This document shows, in pieces, positions 28,302 to 37,109 of a stretch of 64,000 bases of DNA (position 1 is the stretch's first letter; each line of letters starts with the position of its first letter). Source of the stretch: Desulfomarina profundi (lineage in GTDB: Bacteria; Desulfobacterota; Desulfobulbia; Desulfobulbales; Desulfocapsaceae); the NCBI RefSeq assembly GCF_019703855.1, contig NZ_AP024086.1:186001-250000 (forward strand), given 5' to 3'. The position numbers and the translations under genes were made by a program. The notes under the pieces are model-generated. The model did not search any database. It worked only from the letters and a program-made list of their open reading frames with translations, and had not been told where the DNA came from.

Positions 28302-29897
28302 ATGACATCAGTGAATAAACAGATGAGTGATGAATTAACAGAGCTGGATACGTATACAAAAGAACTTCTGGCAGAGCTGGAGGCTGGCTCCGACAGCAGG
28401 ACAGAGCAGTCCCCGGCTGAGGAAAGAAAGGTAAGAGATCTTTTTACCAGGGCGGAGAATGAAAATCTGACCGGCCCGATCATTGAGCTTTTTTCCCGTC
28501 TGCTGGAGGCTGCCAGGCAAAAAAAGGCGACGCCCGCTGATTTCGGCATTTCAAGCGTTGATCTTCAGCGGCTTGCCTTGAAACATCAGCAGATTGATGA
28601 ACACATGGTTTCTGTAGGAGGTCGCCTGGTGCGGGCTTTGCCTATAGCGGGTCAGGCCAACAGCAGGGTTGAGGAATACCTGGCTGCAAAAGACAGTGTC
28701 GCGCCGAGCGGTATTGAGAGGTGGGACCAGATTCAGGAAAATATCAGCAGAATCAAGTCGGAGTTGAAGATGACGGATGAAGACTGGAATTCATTCCAGG
28801 GGCAGATTCGTCATGCTGTTGATTCCGTGGGAACACTTGCAAAACTGATTGATCTGCCGAAAGATGTGCTTGAGTCCATCGGCAGGGTAACAGAGTCCTA
28901 CAGAATGCGTCTTACTCCTTACTATACAAGCCTTATCATGCCGGGAGTGATTAATGACCCCATCATGTTGCAGTCAATCCCGACGGGGGAGATGATAGAC
29001 AACGCGGGGGTCGAAATTCCGCCGGTGGCCGCTGACCATTCTCCAGCCAGGTTGATTGATCAGTTTTACCCGCGGGTGCTTACCATCAAAGTGACAAACA
29101 TGTGTGCCATGTACTGCACCCATTGTCTGCGGCTGGCTCATATAGGTAGAAAGGACCATATGTATTCTAAGGAGGCTTACGGGGAGGCCCTTGACTATAT
29201 AAGGAAAAATGAGCGGATCCGGGATGTCCTGATAACCGGTGGAGACGCTTTTGTATTGCCCAACTCTCTTTTGCAGTGGCTGCTGGCTGAGCTTGATGCC
29301 ATTGACCATGTGAAAATCAAACGGCTCGGCACCCGTATTCCGGTCACTGCACCCATGCGGGTGGACAGTGAACTGCTTGATATCCTGGAGGAGAGCAGTG
29401 ACAGAAAACCGATCCGGGTTGTGACCCAGATAAATACAGCCCAGGAAATAACACCGGTTTCAAGGGATGCATTCAGGCAATTGTCCAAGAGAACTTTTAC
29501 CGTGTTGAACCAGGCGGTATTGCTGAAAGGAATAAACGATACCAGGGAAAAGATGTGGAAACTCTGTGAAACAGTGCAGGAATCCTATGTCAGGCCGTAC
29601 TATATTTTTAACTGCAGCTACAGAAATCCTCAGTTCAGCCATTTCAGGGTTCCCCTGGAAGTCGGCCGGGATATCGTGGAATCCATGTATGGCAATATTT
29701 CAGGGGATGCTATTCCCAGGTATATAGCCACTGCAGGTGGGAAGATTCCCCTCCATCGCTCAAATGTCATGAAACGGGAAGGAGACGACTATGTCCTCAA
29801 AAAACCGTGGAATGGTGAAGAGGCCCATTACCCCGATGCCGACCCTGATGTCTATGCCCGGGAAATGTTTGCCTTCAACAACCGGGGCGTGAAATGA
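28302..29897 (+). CDS. KamA-like radical SAM aminomutase, 531 residues
   Basis: Lysine-2,3-aminomutase family: PLP- and SAM-dependent migration of an amino group from C2 to C3. The SAM cluster motif CAMYCTHC gives Cys268, 272 and 275; KRLGTRIPV and VRPYYIF are family blocks; the PLP lysine is Lys481 in TAGGKIPL. Compared with the clostridial enzyme as I recall it, the two Asp residues that hold lysine's side amine are missing (QCD is NCS; the VVDAPGGGGK loop is shortened to ATAGGK), so lysine is unlikely as substrate. A roughly 250-residue N-terminal part is longer than usual. Co-transcribed with the ATP-grasp and M20 genes (4-bp overlap with the latter). Confidence 0.85.
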   Translation: MTSVNKQMSDELTELDTYTKELLAELEAGSDSRTEQSPAEERKVRDLFTRAENENLTGPIIELFSRLLEAARQKKATPADFGISSVDLQRLALKHQQIDEHMVSVGGRLVRALPIAGQANSRVEEYLAAKDSVAPSGIERWDQIQENISRIKSELKMTDEDWNSFQGQIRHAVDSVGTLAKLIDLPKDVLESIGRVTESYRMRLTPYYTSLIMPGVINDPIMLQSIPTGEMIDNAGVEIPPVAADHSPARLIDQFYPRVLTIKVTNMCAMYCTHCLRLAHIGRKDHMYSKEAYGEALDYIRKNERIRDVLITGGDAFVLPNSLLQWLLAELDAIDHVKIKRLGTRIPVTAPMRVDSELLDILEESSDRKPIRVVTQINTAQEITPVSRDAFRQLSKRTFTVLNQAVLLKGINDTREKMWKLCETVQESYVRPYYIFNCSYRNPQFSHFRVPLEVGRDIVESMYGNISGDAIPRYIATAGGKIPLHRSNVMKREGDDYVLKKPWNGEEAHYPDADPDVYAREMFAFNNRGVK

Positions 29898-31063
29898 GGG
29901 AAAAAATTCTGTCGGTTCTTGCAAAAGAGGAAGCTGATCAGTTCCGTCTTTTACAGGACCTGGTACTTCAGCCCAGTTACTCCTGGTTTAAAGAAGGAGT
30001 GGACAGGGTCGGTCGCCTGCTTGCGGAAGAATTGACCACATGTGGAATGGACATGGAGGTGATCCCCGGGGAAAAACTGGGCAATCAGTTGGTTTTCCGT
30101 TCCCCGGCAACACGAAAGAGCGGAAAACAGCTTCTTCTGGTGGGGCATATGGATACAGTTTTTCCGGAGGATTCGTCGTTTAACTGGTATAAAGATGATG
30201 GTCAACTGGTAAAAGGACCCGGGGTAATAGACATGAAGGGAGGGCTTGTTGTCGCAGTGTCTGCCATCAGGGCTCTTTATCATTGTGGCCTGCTTGATAC
30301 CATTCCCCTCGCCTTTATCTGTAATTCCGACGAGGAAATAGGCTCTCCTGAATCGGTGCCGTTGATTCTAGCTGAGGCGGAAAAGTCATTTGCCGCCATG
30401 GTCTTCGAGTGCGGTGGGTTGGACGGAGAACTGGTGACTGGAAGAAAGGGAAAAACCGGATACCGGCTGGATGTTTCCGGCAGGGCAGGGCATGCCGCCT
30501 TTGCCGGGAGGGACAAGGCGAGTGCTGTTCTGGAACTGGCCCATAAGACCATAGCCCTTGAAAAACTCAATGATCCCGATCGGGGGGTTGTTGTCAATGT
30601 GGGTGTTGTCCAGGGAGGAATGGGGCCAAACAGTGTCGCTGAAAAAGCCCGGGCAGAGATTGATACACGTTTTCTCACTGAAGAGGATGCCAGCAGAGTG
30701 GCCGGGGAAATTGCCGGTATTGCAGGCAGTTCAACAATTGCCGGTACCGGTGGTGTACTGCTGAAGACCTCATCCCGTCCCCCGATGGAGCAGACTGATA
30801 ACAATCGGGCTCTTTTTGCTCTTGTCAGAGATCAGGCTGAGTCAATGGGGATTACAGTTGTGGAAGAATTGCGCAGTGGCGTTTCTGATGCAAATACTAT
30901 TGCCACAGTCGGTATCCCCGTGATTGACGGTATGGGCCCGGTTGGTGGCAGCGATCACAGTGACCGGGAATATATGATTCGCTCATCCCTGCCTGAAAAA
31001 AGCAGGTTGACCGCGCTCAGCATATTGGCCTGCTGGGAGAAGTCTGGCAGGGAGCATGAATAA
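29894..31063 (+). CDS. M20-family metallopeptidase, 389 residues
   Basis: Zn-dependent amidase/peptidase of the ArgE/DapE/CPG2 clan. Metal ligands and catalytic residues visible: GHMDTVFPED (His, Asp), GPGVIDMKGG (bridging Asp), NSDEEIGSPES (catalytic Glu and ligand), and the C-terminal GGSDHSDREY (His). Lid domain about residues 185-300. Start overlaps the aminomutase stop (ATGA). In this operon it may hydrolyse a ligated product, remove an acyl protecting group or degrade a dipeptide signal. In Bacillus yodO-yodQ an aminomutase and an M20 enzyme are also neighbours. Confidence 0.88.
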   Translation: MREKILSVLAKEEADQFRLLQDLVLQPSYSWFKEGVDRVGRLLAEELTTCGMDMEVIPGEKLGNQLVFRSPATRKSGKQLLLVGHMDTVFPEDSSFNWYKDDGQLVKGPGVIDMKGGLVVAVSAIRALYHCGLLDTIPLAFICNSDEEIGSPESVPLILAEAEKSFAAMVFECGGLDGELVTGRKGKTGYRLDVSGRAGHAAFAGRDKASAVLELAHKTIALEKLNDPDRGVVVNVGVVQGGMGPNSVAEKARAEIDTRFLTEEDASRVAGEIAGIAGSSTIAGTGGVLLKTSSRPPMEQTDNNRALFALVRDQAESMGITVVEELRSGVSDANTIATVGIPVIDGMGPVGGSDHSDREYMIRSSLPEKSRLTALSILACWEKSGREHE

Positions 31064-31083
31064 TAATTCTGTTAACCCGGAAT

Positions 31084-31113
31084 CCAGCCTGGCTCATGAC
31101 CGTGTCAGGCTGG
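31084..31113. terminator. Hairpin at the convergent end of the aminomutase operon and pspC
   Basis: Stem CCAGCCTG/CAGGCTGG with a 14-base loop, extended by AACCC/GGGTT outside. It lies between the M20 stop and the pspC stop; no T-run on either side, so termination strength is uncertain. Confidence 0.5.
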
Positions 31114-31114
31114 G

Positions 31115-31495
31115 TTAGCGATTGAATTTTCTTTCCCATTCGTATTCCCTGGCAGTGACCCTGTCTTCCATCCGGCGAATTCTTTTGTCCAGGTTTTCGA
31201 ATTTCTTTTTCAGACGCCAGGCAGCATTTTTCGGGGAGTGTACATAGCTGTCGTAGAATTCGTGTTCCGCTTCGTTTTCAATGGGACGGGTCGGGCGGGG
31301 GGTCATGAAAAATGCTGCGGCAAGATATATGCCGATAACCGGCCAGAATCCGCTGAGCATGAAGGTGACAACCAGGGCCATTCGTACCCAGAACGGTGAA
31401 AAATCAAAGTAGTCGGCAATACCCCGGCATACTCCGAAAATCACGCCGTCTCTTGATCGATATAACGTTCTGTCTCTTCTACCGTAATGTTTCAT
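31115..31495 (-). CDS. pspC: PspC-domain membrane protein, 126 residues
   Basis: Inner-membrane sensor/partner of the phage-shock response. The PspC domain (LYRSRDGVIFGVCRGIADYF, then FSPFWVRMALVVTFMLSGFW and IYLAAAFFM) occupies the first 70 residues and is followed by a coiled coil (RLKKKFENLDKRIRRMEDRV). Last gene of pspABC, 6 bp after pspB. Confidence 0.93.
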   Translation of the reverse strand: MKHYGRRDRTLYRSRDGVIFGVCRGIADYFDFSPFWVRMALVVTFMLSGFWPVIGIYLAAAFFMTPRPTRPIENEAEHEFYDSYVHSPKNAAWRLKKKFENLDKRIRRMEDRVTAREYEWERKFNR

Positions 31496-31500
31496 TGTCT

Positions 31501-31737
31501 TTACTCATCCTTTTCCTGAGCGTCCATCAGGATTGTTTCAAGGGATTCTATCCGTTTTTCCATTTTATCAAGACCCCGGTATATTTCCTGGATTATCTCC
31601 GCCTCTTCAGAGCTGCTCGTCCCCTGCATGATCCGGCTGCTGCGGGTTTTTATAACCATCAGCACTGTGCCGCAGATAAGAGAGGCCAGGGCGAGAAATG
31701 AACCGAAAACTATGGCGACAATCAGTACTGTTCCCAT
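31501..31737 (-). CDS. pspB: PspB phage-shock protein, 78 residues
   Basis: One N-terminal membrane helix (VLIVAIVFGSFLALASLICG) and a leucine-zipper-like cytoplasmic tail (IYRGLDKMEKRIESLETILM), the plan of E. coli PspB, which works with PspC to relieve PspA inhibition of PspF. Six bp after pspA. Confidence 0.85.
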   Translation of the reverse strand: MGTVLIVAIVFGSFLALASLICGTVLMVIKTRSSRIMQGTSSSEEAEIIQEIYRGLDKMEKRIESLETILMDAQEKDE

Positions 31738-31743
31738 GGTTGT

Positions 31744-32412
31744 TTACTCCGGTTGAATGGCTTGTTCTTCTTTTATTTTGGCAAGTTCTTCTTCTATTTC
31801 TTCATCTTCGGCAAGATTTTCAAATTCTTCATTCAAAGATGGTTTCTGTTTTATATTCACGAGTTCGGCTTCCGCTTCCATCTGTTCTATGCGGCTTTCC
31901 AGTTTATCAAAACGGGCCATGGTATCTCCGCTGTCGCTTCTGCGGATATCTTCCTGGGCTCGTTTCTTGCTGCTTGCTCTTCTATGCCTTTCCAGCAGTA
32001 CTCTCTTTTTCTCCTTGGCGTTGATGAGTTTGTTCTCCAGTTCAGTGATATCTTCCTGGTATTGATGGATGAGCTCGGTATGTTCATCAATTTCACGTAC
32101 CAGGGTATCGGCGACTTTCGCATATCTGCGCTTTTCCACCAGGGCTTCCCTGGCAAGGTCATCCTGGCCCTTTTTGACGGCCAGTTTTGCCCGATCACTC
32201 CAGAGATTCTTTTTGGCGAGAATTTCATCCGCCTTTCTCTCAATTTTTTTTCGTCCGGCTATAACTCCGGCGCAGGATGACTTGAGTTCGATAAGGGTGT
32301 CTTCCATTTCCCGTATCATCAGTTTAATCATTTTTTCAGGATCTTCAGCTTTATCCAGCATTGAGTTTATATTGGCACTGACTATGTCTCTGAAACGTGT
32401 AAAAATACCCAT
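31744..32412 (-). CDS. pspA: PspA phage-shock protein, 222 residues
   Basis: PspA/IM30 coiled-coil membrane-protecting protein. N-terminal amphipathic region and signature (GIFTRFRDIVSANINSMLDK followed by AEDPEKMIKLMIREMEDTL), then a long helical hairpin with little else, ending acidic. It binds and inhibits PspF and coats stressed inner membrane. Sigma-54 promoter directly upstream and divergent pspF support the classical circuit. Confidence 0.96.
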   Translation of the reverse strand: MGIFTRFRDIVSANINSMLDKAEDPEKMIKLMIREMEDTLIELKSSCAGVIAGRKKIERKADEILAKKNLWSDRAKLAVKKGQDDLAREALVEKRRYAKVADTLVREIDEHTELIHQYQEDITELENKLINAKEKKRVLLERHRRASSKKRAQEDIRRSDSGDTMARFDKLESRIEQMEAEAELVNIKQKPSLNEEFENLAEDEEIEEELAKIKEEQAIQPE

Positions 32413-32538
32413 TGTTTTCCTCCATGTTTATATGAAAGTGAAGAAAAAAACATGAGCAATCGCATCACTTTCATCGTCCGTTGTGGCTGTGATCCATAAT
32501 TTGGTCCAGCCATGCTTTAGTGTTTGCTTTTATTTTTT

Positions 32539-32553
32539 GCATTTCTCGTGCCA
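32539..32553 (-). promoter_or_regulatory. Sigma-54 promoter of pspABC
   Basis: Minus-strand TGGCAC-GAGAA-ATGC, one base off the -12 consensus, about 125 bp upstream of pspA, in the pspA/pspF divergent region. Matches the known sigma-54 dependence of psp operons. Confidence 0.75.
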
Positions 32554-32705
32554 GAACCAAATGTGATTTTATTTGTTTATTATCAATTTGTTACATGTGT
32601 CTTTGTCTGGACGTTGCAGGTATGTGGAATAATAACATGGTGAAAAATACCGATTGTTGGTAATATTTACCATTATGGAATGTGGCAGGAGCAACGGAGA
32701 GGAAA

Positions 32706-33712
32706 ATGGGAATTTTGTCTGAAAGAGAAGCGCTTGGTCAGTCTGAAATTTTCCTTGATTTTCAGGAGAGACTGTCTCGGGTAGCACCGGTAGATCGGCC
32801 TGTGTTATTGATCGGGGAAAGGGGGACGGGCAAGGAGCTTGCTGCCAGCCGGCTTCATTTTTTGTCCAGTCGATGGGAAAAACCGTTTGTAACCTTAAAT
32901 TGTGCGACACTATCCCGGGGTTGATCGAGGCGGAGTTGTTCGGGTATGAGAAAGGTGCATTCACAGGTGCAGGCGAGCGTCGTCCCGGACGATTTGAAGC
33001 TGCTGATGGAGGCACACTTTTTCTCGATGAGATCGGCTCCATTCCCTTGGAAGCACAAGAAAAAATCCTGAGAGTTGTGGAATATGGTTCCTTTGAACGG
33101 GTTGGCAGTGCAAGACCTGTGGAGGTTGACGTGAGAATCATAGGTGCCACGAATGTGGACTTGTCCGCCATGGCTGTCAGGAAGGATTTCAAGCGTGACC
33201 TGCTGGACAGGCTCTCTTTTGAAGTTCTTTTTCTCCCACCTCTCAGGTACCGTGGAGAGGATGTGATGTTGCTGGCCACCCATTTTGCCAATCGCATGGC
33301 TTTTGAACTCGGCAGGGCCAATATGCCGGTTTTTACGGATGCGGTTGTCCGGCAACTGGAAGCATACCCGTGGAAGGGAAATATCAGGGAATTAAAAAAT
33401 GTTATAGAAAGAGCCGTGTACAGGTCTGAAGAAGATGTAATTGATTCTGTGAATTTTGATCCTTTTGTCTCACCATACGGGTTAATCAGGATAGAGCAGG
33501 AAGACTTTGGATCCGAAAAAGCTTTTTCCTTCGATTTTGAAAAAAGAGGAAAAAAACTGGTTTTTAAGAAAATGGTGAGAGAATTTGAAGTTAAACTCAT
33601 CAGAAAAAGCCTCGTGATGACCGGGAACAATCAGAAAAAGGCCGCAGCACTTCTTGATCTGACATATGATCAGTTTCGTGGTCTGTTAAGAAAATATAAG
33701 GAAAAGCTTTGA
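32706..33712 (+). pseudogene. pspF: PspF sigma-54 activator, one frameshift
   Basis: AAA+ enhancer-binding protein without a receiver domain: [20 protein letters not shown], Walker A GERGTGKE, sigma-54 loop [19 protein letters not shown], arginine-finger region, and a C-terminal Fis-like HTH ([20 protein letters not shown]). The frame breaks at CCCGGGG (32914-32920); one added base gives [20 protein letters not shown] and a 335-residue protein, the normal PspF length. Start at ATG 32706 because GGAGAGG lies 4 bases before it. Divergent from pspABC, which it should activate. Confidence 0.88.
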
Positions 33713-33759
33713 TCTATCAGAAAAGAAAAAGTCGGTTGAAACTCAAATACCATTTCAGA

Positions 33760-34551
33760 ATGAAGAGGATATTCGTTTTCGTCCTGTTGCTTGTTTTCTT
33801 TTTGTCTTCATTCTCTTTTGCACATGGAAAAACAGTGAGAATGGCTACACTTTCCGATTTCCCTCCATATTGTTTTGGTATTGAAGGGAGTAGGGCTGTT
33901 GCTGTGGAGACAATTGCTCCCGGAGGTGATTCAAAAGTTCTGCAGGGATACAGTTGGGACGTGGTCAGGGAGAGTTTTCATCGGCAGGGATATACCATAC
34001 AATTGTATATTGTGCCCTGGATGCGGGGTTTGCATTATCTTGGCACGGGAAAAATTGATGTGGTGTTTCCCGCTGGCAAAACGGTAGAAAGAGAAGCTGT
34101 ATATGATTATTCCAGGGAAACTGTCGATACTGTTGAGATAACTATTTATATGCGGGAACCCGACATGTCCGGATGGTATGGATTGGACGGATTGTCTGGG
34201 ATGAGTGTGAGTTATGTACGGGGATGGGCATATGGAAAAAAATGGGAGGCAAATCATCAGATAAATAAAATTGAGGCGGACTCAATCCAGCAGAGTTTTG
34301 AAATGCTGGCAAATGGAAGGGTTGATGCCGTTGTTGGCTATGCGATGCCGTATGATTATGTACTGAGTCACGCAACAATTTCAGAAAAAATCGGGAAAGT
34401 TGGCAGTTTTGATCTGGTCAATGAGTTTTTAATTGCCGTGAAAGGAAAAAATGGAGCTGTAAAAATACTTGATGCTTTTGACAGGGGTAAAAGAAGCCTT
34501 ATCCATGACCTGGGGTTGAGTCGGATTCAGAAGAGATGGCAGTCGAAATAA
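33760..34551 (+). CDS. Periplasmic amino-acid-type solute-binding protein (SBP_bac_3), 263 residues
   Basis: Signal peptide (MKRIFVFVLLLVFFLSSFSF) and a domain of the glutamine-binding-protein fold (VRMATLSDFPPYCFG, GYSWDVVRESFHRQGY, PAGKTVEREAVYDYSRE, DSIQQSFEMLANGRVDAVVG). No permease or ATPase genes are near. It was originally one base upstream of a hybrid kinase gene, so it may serve as that kinase's ligand-receptor rather than a transport component. The frame extends 17 codons upstream from a TTG overlapping the pspF stop. Confidence 0.85.
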   Translation: MKRIFVFVLLLVFFLSSFSFAHGKTVRMATLSDFPPYCFGIEGSRAVAVETIAPGGDSKVLQGYSWDVVRESFHRQGYTIQLYIVPWMRGLHYLGTGKIDVVFPAGKTVEREAVYDYSRETVDTVEITIYMREPDMSGWYGLDGLSGMSVSYVRGWAYGKKWEANHQINKIEADSIQQSFEMLANGRVDAVVGYAMPYDYVLSHATISEKIGKVGSFDLVNEFLIAVKGKNGAVKILDAFDRGKRSLIHDLGLSRIQKRWQSK

Positions 34552-34555
34552 TATG

Positions 34556-34805
34556 ACCTAAATCCTGCAATTGGCAAGTTTATCGGAGATGCGAGGCATC
34601 AAGGGCGTCGACGTATTAACAACATACTTCAAGCCCTTGATAACGAGGCAGATTCGATAAAATTGCCAATCCCGTAGGGCGAGGGAATAAAGAAAAAACA
34701 ATCTCACTCCGATAGTGGATAGTACAACCCTTACTGCGATATGATAATTATCTGTTTATACAGTATAAATGCTTTTTATTTATTCCCAGAGTGCAGGATT
34801 TAGGT
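34556..34805. repeat. MITE-like repeat family C, copy 1 (250 bp)
   Basis: Perfect 14-bp terminal inverted repeats ACCTAAATCCTGCA/TGCAGGATTTAGGT, flanked by the direct repeat ATG (34553-34555 and 34806-34808). Internally it is AT-rich with imperfect hairpins and shares most of its length with the copies at 56761 and 58256, differing at scattered bases. No transposase. It separates a binding-protein gene from a kinase gene; removing it and one ATG leaves the kinase ATG one base after the upstream stop. Confidence 0.85.
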
Positions 34806-37100
34806 ATGAGCAAAAAAAAGATATATACAGGTGCTCAATTAAAAATGAATCGAAGTTTGAGTAATCGGTTCAGCCTGATACTTATCAGTGTTGTTATAGT
34901 AATATCCTGCATATTTTCTGCTGTCATCCTGATTTATGGTAATTACACCAAAGAAAGGCAACTTGAACTTCAGATGGATGAGGCTCTCAAACTCGCGGAA
35001 ACATCGTTGCCCAATGCCGTGTGGCAGCTGGACTATGGATCAATCAATGATATTCTCAGGGCTGTTCTGTTTAATAAGGCGATTGTGTATATCAGTGTAA
35101 TGGTTGACGGGAAGATTGTTTCAGAGCTGGTACAGCCGGGGGTTCAGCTCAGGGAACCGGATTTTTACTCAGGTTCTTCAAACTACCTGGTAAAGACAGC
35201 GAAAATAATGCACGGGGATGTCCAGGCAGGTACCTTGCGGATAATCCTTTCTAAATCAGGTGTCGCAAGGGAGCTGTGGTCCACAGCTCTGAGTGTGATC
35301 AGTCTGCTTTTTCTCCTTATTCTGTCAATCCTGTTTACTTCTCTGGTAATTTTTCGCTTCTATGTCATACACCCTCTGGAAAAGTTGGAACGGTCGGCAA
35401 AATTGATTACTGCCGGGAATCTCGATACCCGGATCGAGGTTGACTCGCATGATGAGATCGGTCGTCTTGCTGCTGCATTCAGTACGATGACCAGAAGATT
35501 GAAAGAAAGTTTTCAGACGCTTGAACAGAAAGTGAGGGAACGGACAAAAGACTTGTCAAAAGCAAAGAATGAAGCTGAAAAAACGAACCTCCATCTCCTG
35601 AAAACCAGTGCGGAACTTCAGGCCATTCTAGATAATTCTCCCGTGGGAATTCTATTTGTGAATGAGAATCGTGAAATTGAGAAATTTAATGCCGAACTGA
35701 TTCACATTACAGGATATTCTCCTGAGGAGCTTATGGGAAAAAGCACAAGAATTTTTTATGCTGATGATCAATCCTTTGAAAAGGTTGGGGATGAGCTGTA
35801 TGGACAACTTCAGAAAGAGGGGGTGTGTGAGGGGCAGATCAGGTTGAAAAAAAAAGATCAATCAGATTTTGTCTGTCAGGTTCGTGGACGCGTGACCAGG
35901 GGAAGTGGGACTCTTGACGGTATTGTCTGGAGTATTGGTGATATTACCGACAAATTGAAAATGGAGCAGGAATTACTGGAGGCCAGAAAATTCGAATCAG
36001 TTGGTATTCTTGCCAGTGGAATTGCTCATGATTTCAACAATATTCTCCAGGTTGTACTGGGGAATCTGGCATTGGCTGAAAGGATGGGAGGTACTGACTC
36101 GAAAATAGTGGATTATATTTTGACCGCAAAGAATGCTGCTGTCAGAGCCAGAGAACTGACGGCCAAACTGCAGAGTTTTGCGAAAATGGAGAAACCTGTG
36201 AAGGCAGAAGGGTATCTGCCGGATCTTGTAAAGGAAGAACTGGAAGATCTTCGTGTGGACCATGATGTACAGTATAGCGTTGAGGTGGAGGATAATCTCT
36301 GGTGTGTTGCCGTCAACAGTGTTCAGATCAGTCAAATGATGCGTAGTCTGATCAAGAATGCATACCAGTCGATGGCCGGAGGTGGTGTTATAACTATTGG
36401 GTTTACCAATATTGTTCTCGATGAGGATGAAATTGCCGGCCTTGATGGAGGGCGTTATGTCCGAGTTGTCATGAAAGATGAGGGGCGGGGGATTTCCGCA
36501 GACATTATTGATAAAATATTTGATCCATATTTTTCAACACGGGAAAAAAATGCAGAAAAAGGATTGGGGCTTGGTCTGGCCATAGTTCATTCCATTGTAA
36601 AAAAACATGATGGTAGAATTCTTGTGGATTCCGTACCAGGGAAAGGGACGACGTTTACAATTTATTTTCCCGCTATTGCAGAAAAAGAGAAGGACGAGAC
36701 ATCGTCGGAGTCTATTCTTCCTACCGGCAGAGGTGTTGTGCTGGTGGTTGACGAAGGTGAGGAAGATTTGGCAACTGCCTGTGAAATGGTTTCCTATCTT
36801 GGTTACAAGGCTCTGGCAGCCAGGAAGCTGGAGGAAGCATTGGACCATTTCGGGGACAGTAAGGAAAAAAAAGGGAGTGTAGCGATAATACTGGCGGGTT
36901 TGGGCGATGGCCGGAAAAGTCTGATTGCGGCGGATTATTTAAGAAAGAAGTGGCCGGAAGCAAGAATTATTCTGGCACTCCACGAGTCGGATGCTTCACT
37001 GCTTGAGAAATGTCAAGATCGGCAGCAATGTGAAATTATAGTAAAACCATATAAACTTCTCGATTTGAATCGTGCTTTTCAGCCGTCTGACTGCAATTGA
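34806..37100 (+). CDS. Hybrid sensor histidine kinase with degenerate receiver, 764 residues
   Basis: TM1 about residues 22-42, a periplasmic domain (45-160), TM2 about 165-190, HAMP, coiled coil, PAS (ILDNSPVGILFVNENREIEK), HisKA with His408 in [16 protein letters not shown], HATPase (GRGISADIIDKIFDPYFST, GLGLGLAIVHS), and a C-terminal receiver-like domain. In that last domain the phospho-acceptor position reads IILAGLGDG instead of an Asp-containing DL/DxxMP motif, so it is probably not phosphorylated. The start ATG is the 3-bp target duplication left by repeat C copy 1. Confidence 0.88.
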   Translation: MSKKKIYTGAQLKMNRSLSNRFSLILISVVIVISCIFSAVILIYGNYTKERQLELQMDEALKLAETSLPNAVWQLDYGSINDILRAVLFNKAIVYISVMVDGKIVSELVQPGVQLREPDFYSGSSNYLVKTAKIMHGDVQAGTLRIILSKSGVARELWSTALSVISLLFLLILSILFTSLVIFRFYVIHPLEKLERSAKLITAGNLDTRIEVDSHDEIGRLAAAFSTMTRRLKESFQTLEQKVRERTKDLSKAKNEAEKTNLHLLKTSAELQAILDNSPVGILFVNENREIEKFNAELIHITGYSPEELMGKSTRIFYADDQSFEKVGDELYGQLQKEGVCEGQIRLKKKDQSDFVCQVRGRVTRGSGTLDGIVWSIGDITDKLKMEQELLEARKFESVGILASGIAHDFNNILQVVLGNLALAERMGGTDSKIVDYILTAKNAAVRARELTAKLQSFAKMEKPVKAEGYLPDLVKEELEDLRVDHDVQYSVEVEDNLWCVAVNSVQISQMMRSLIKNAYQSMAGGGVITIGFTNIVLDEDEIAGLDGGRYVRVVMKDEGRGISADIIDKIFDPYFSTREKNAEKGLGLGLAIVHSIVKKHDGRILVDSVPGKGTTFTIYFPAIAEKEKDETSSESILPTGRGVVLVVDEGEEDLATACEMVSYLGYKALAARKLEEALDHFGDSKEKKGSVAIILAGLGDGRKSLIAADYLRKKWPEARIILALHESDASLLEKCQDRQQCEIIVKPYKLLDLNRAFQPSDCN

Positions 37101-37109
37101 ATATAGACA

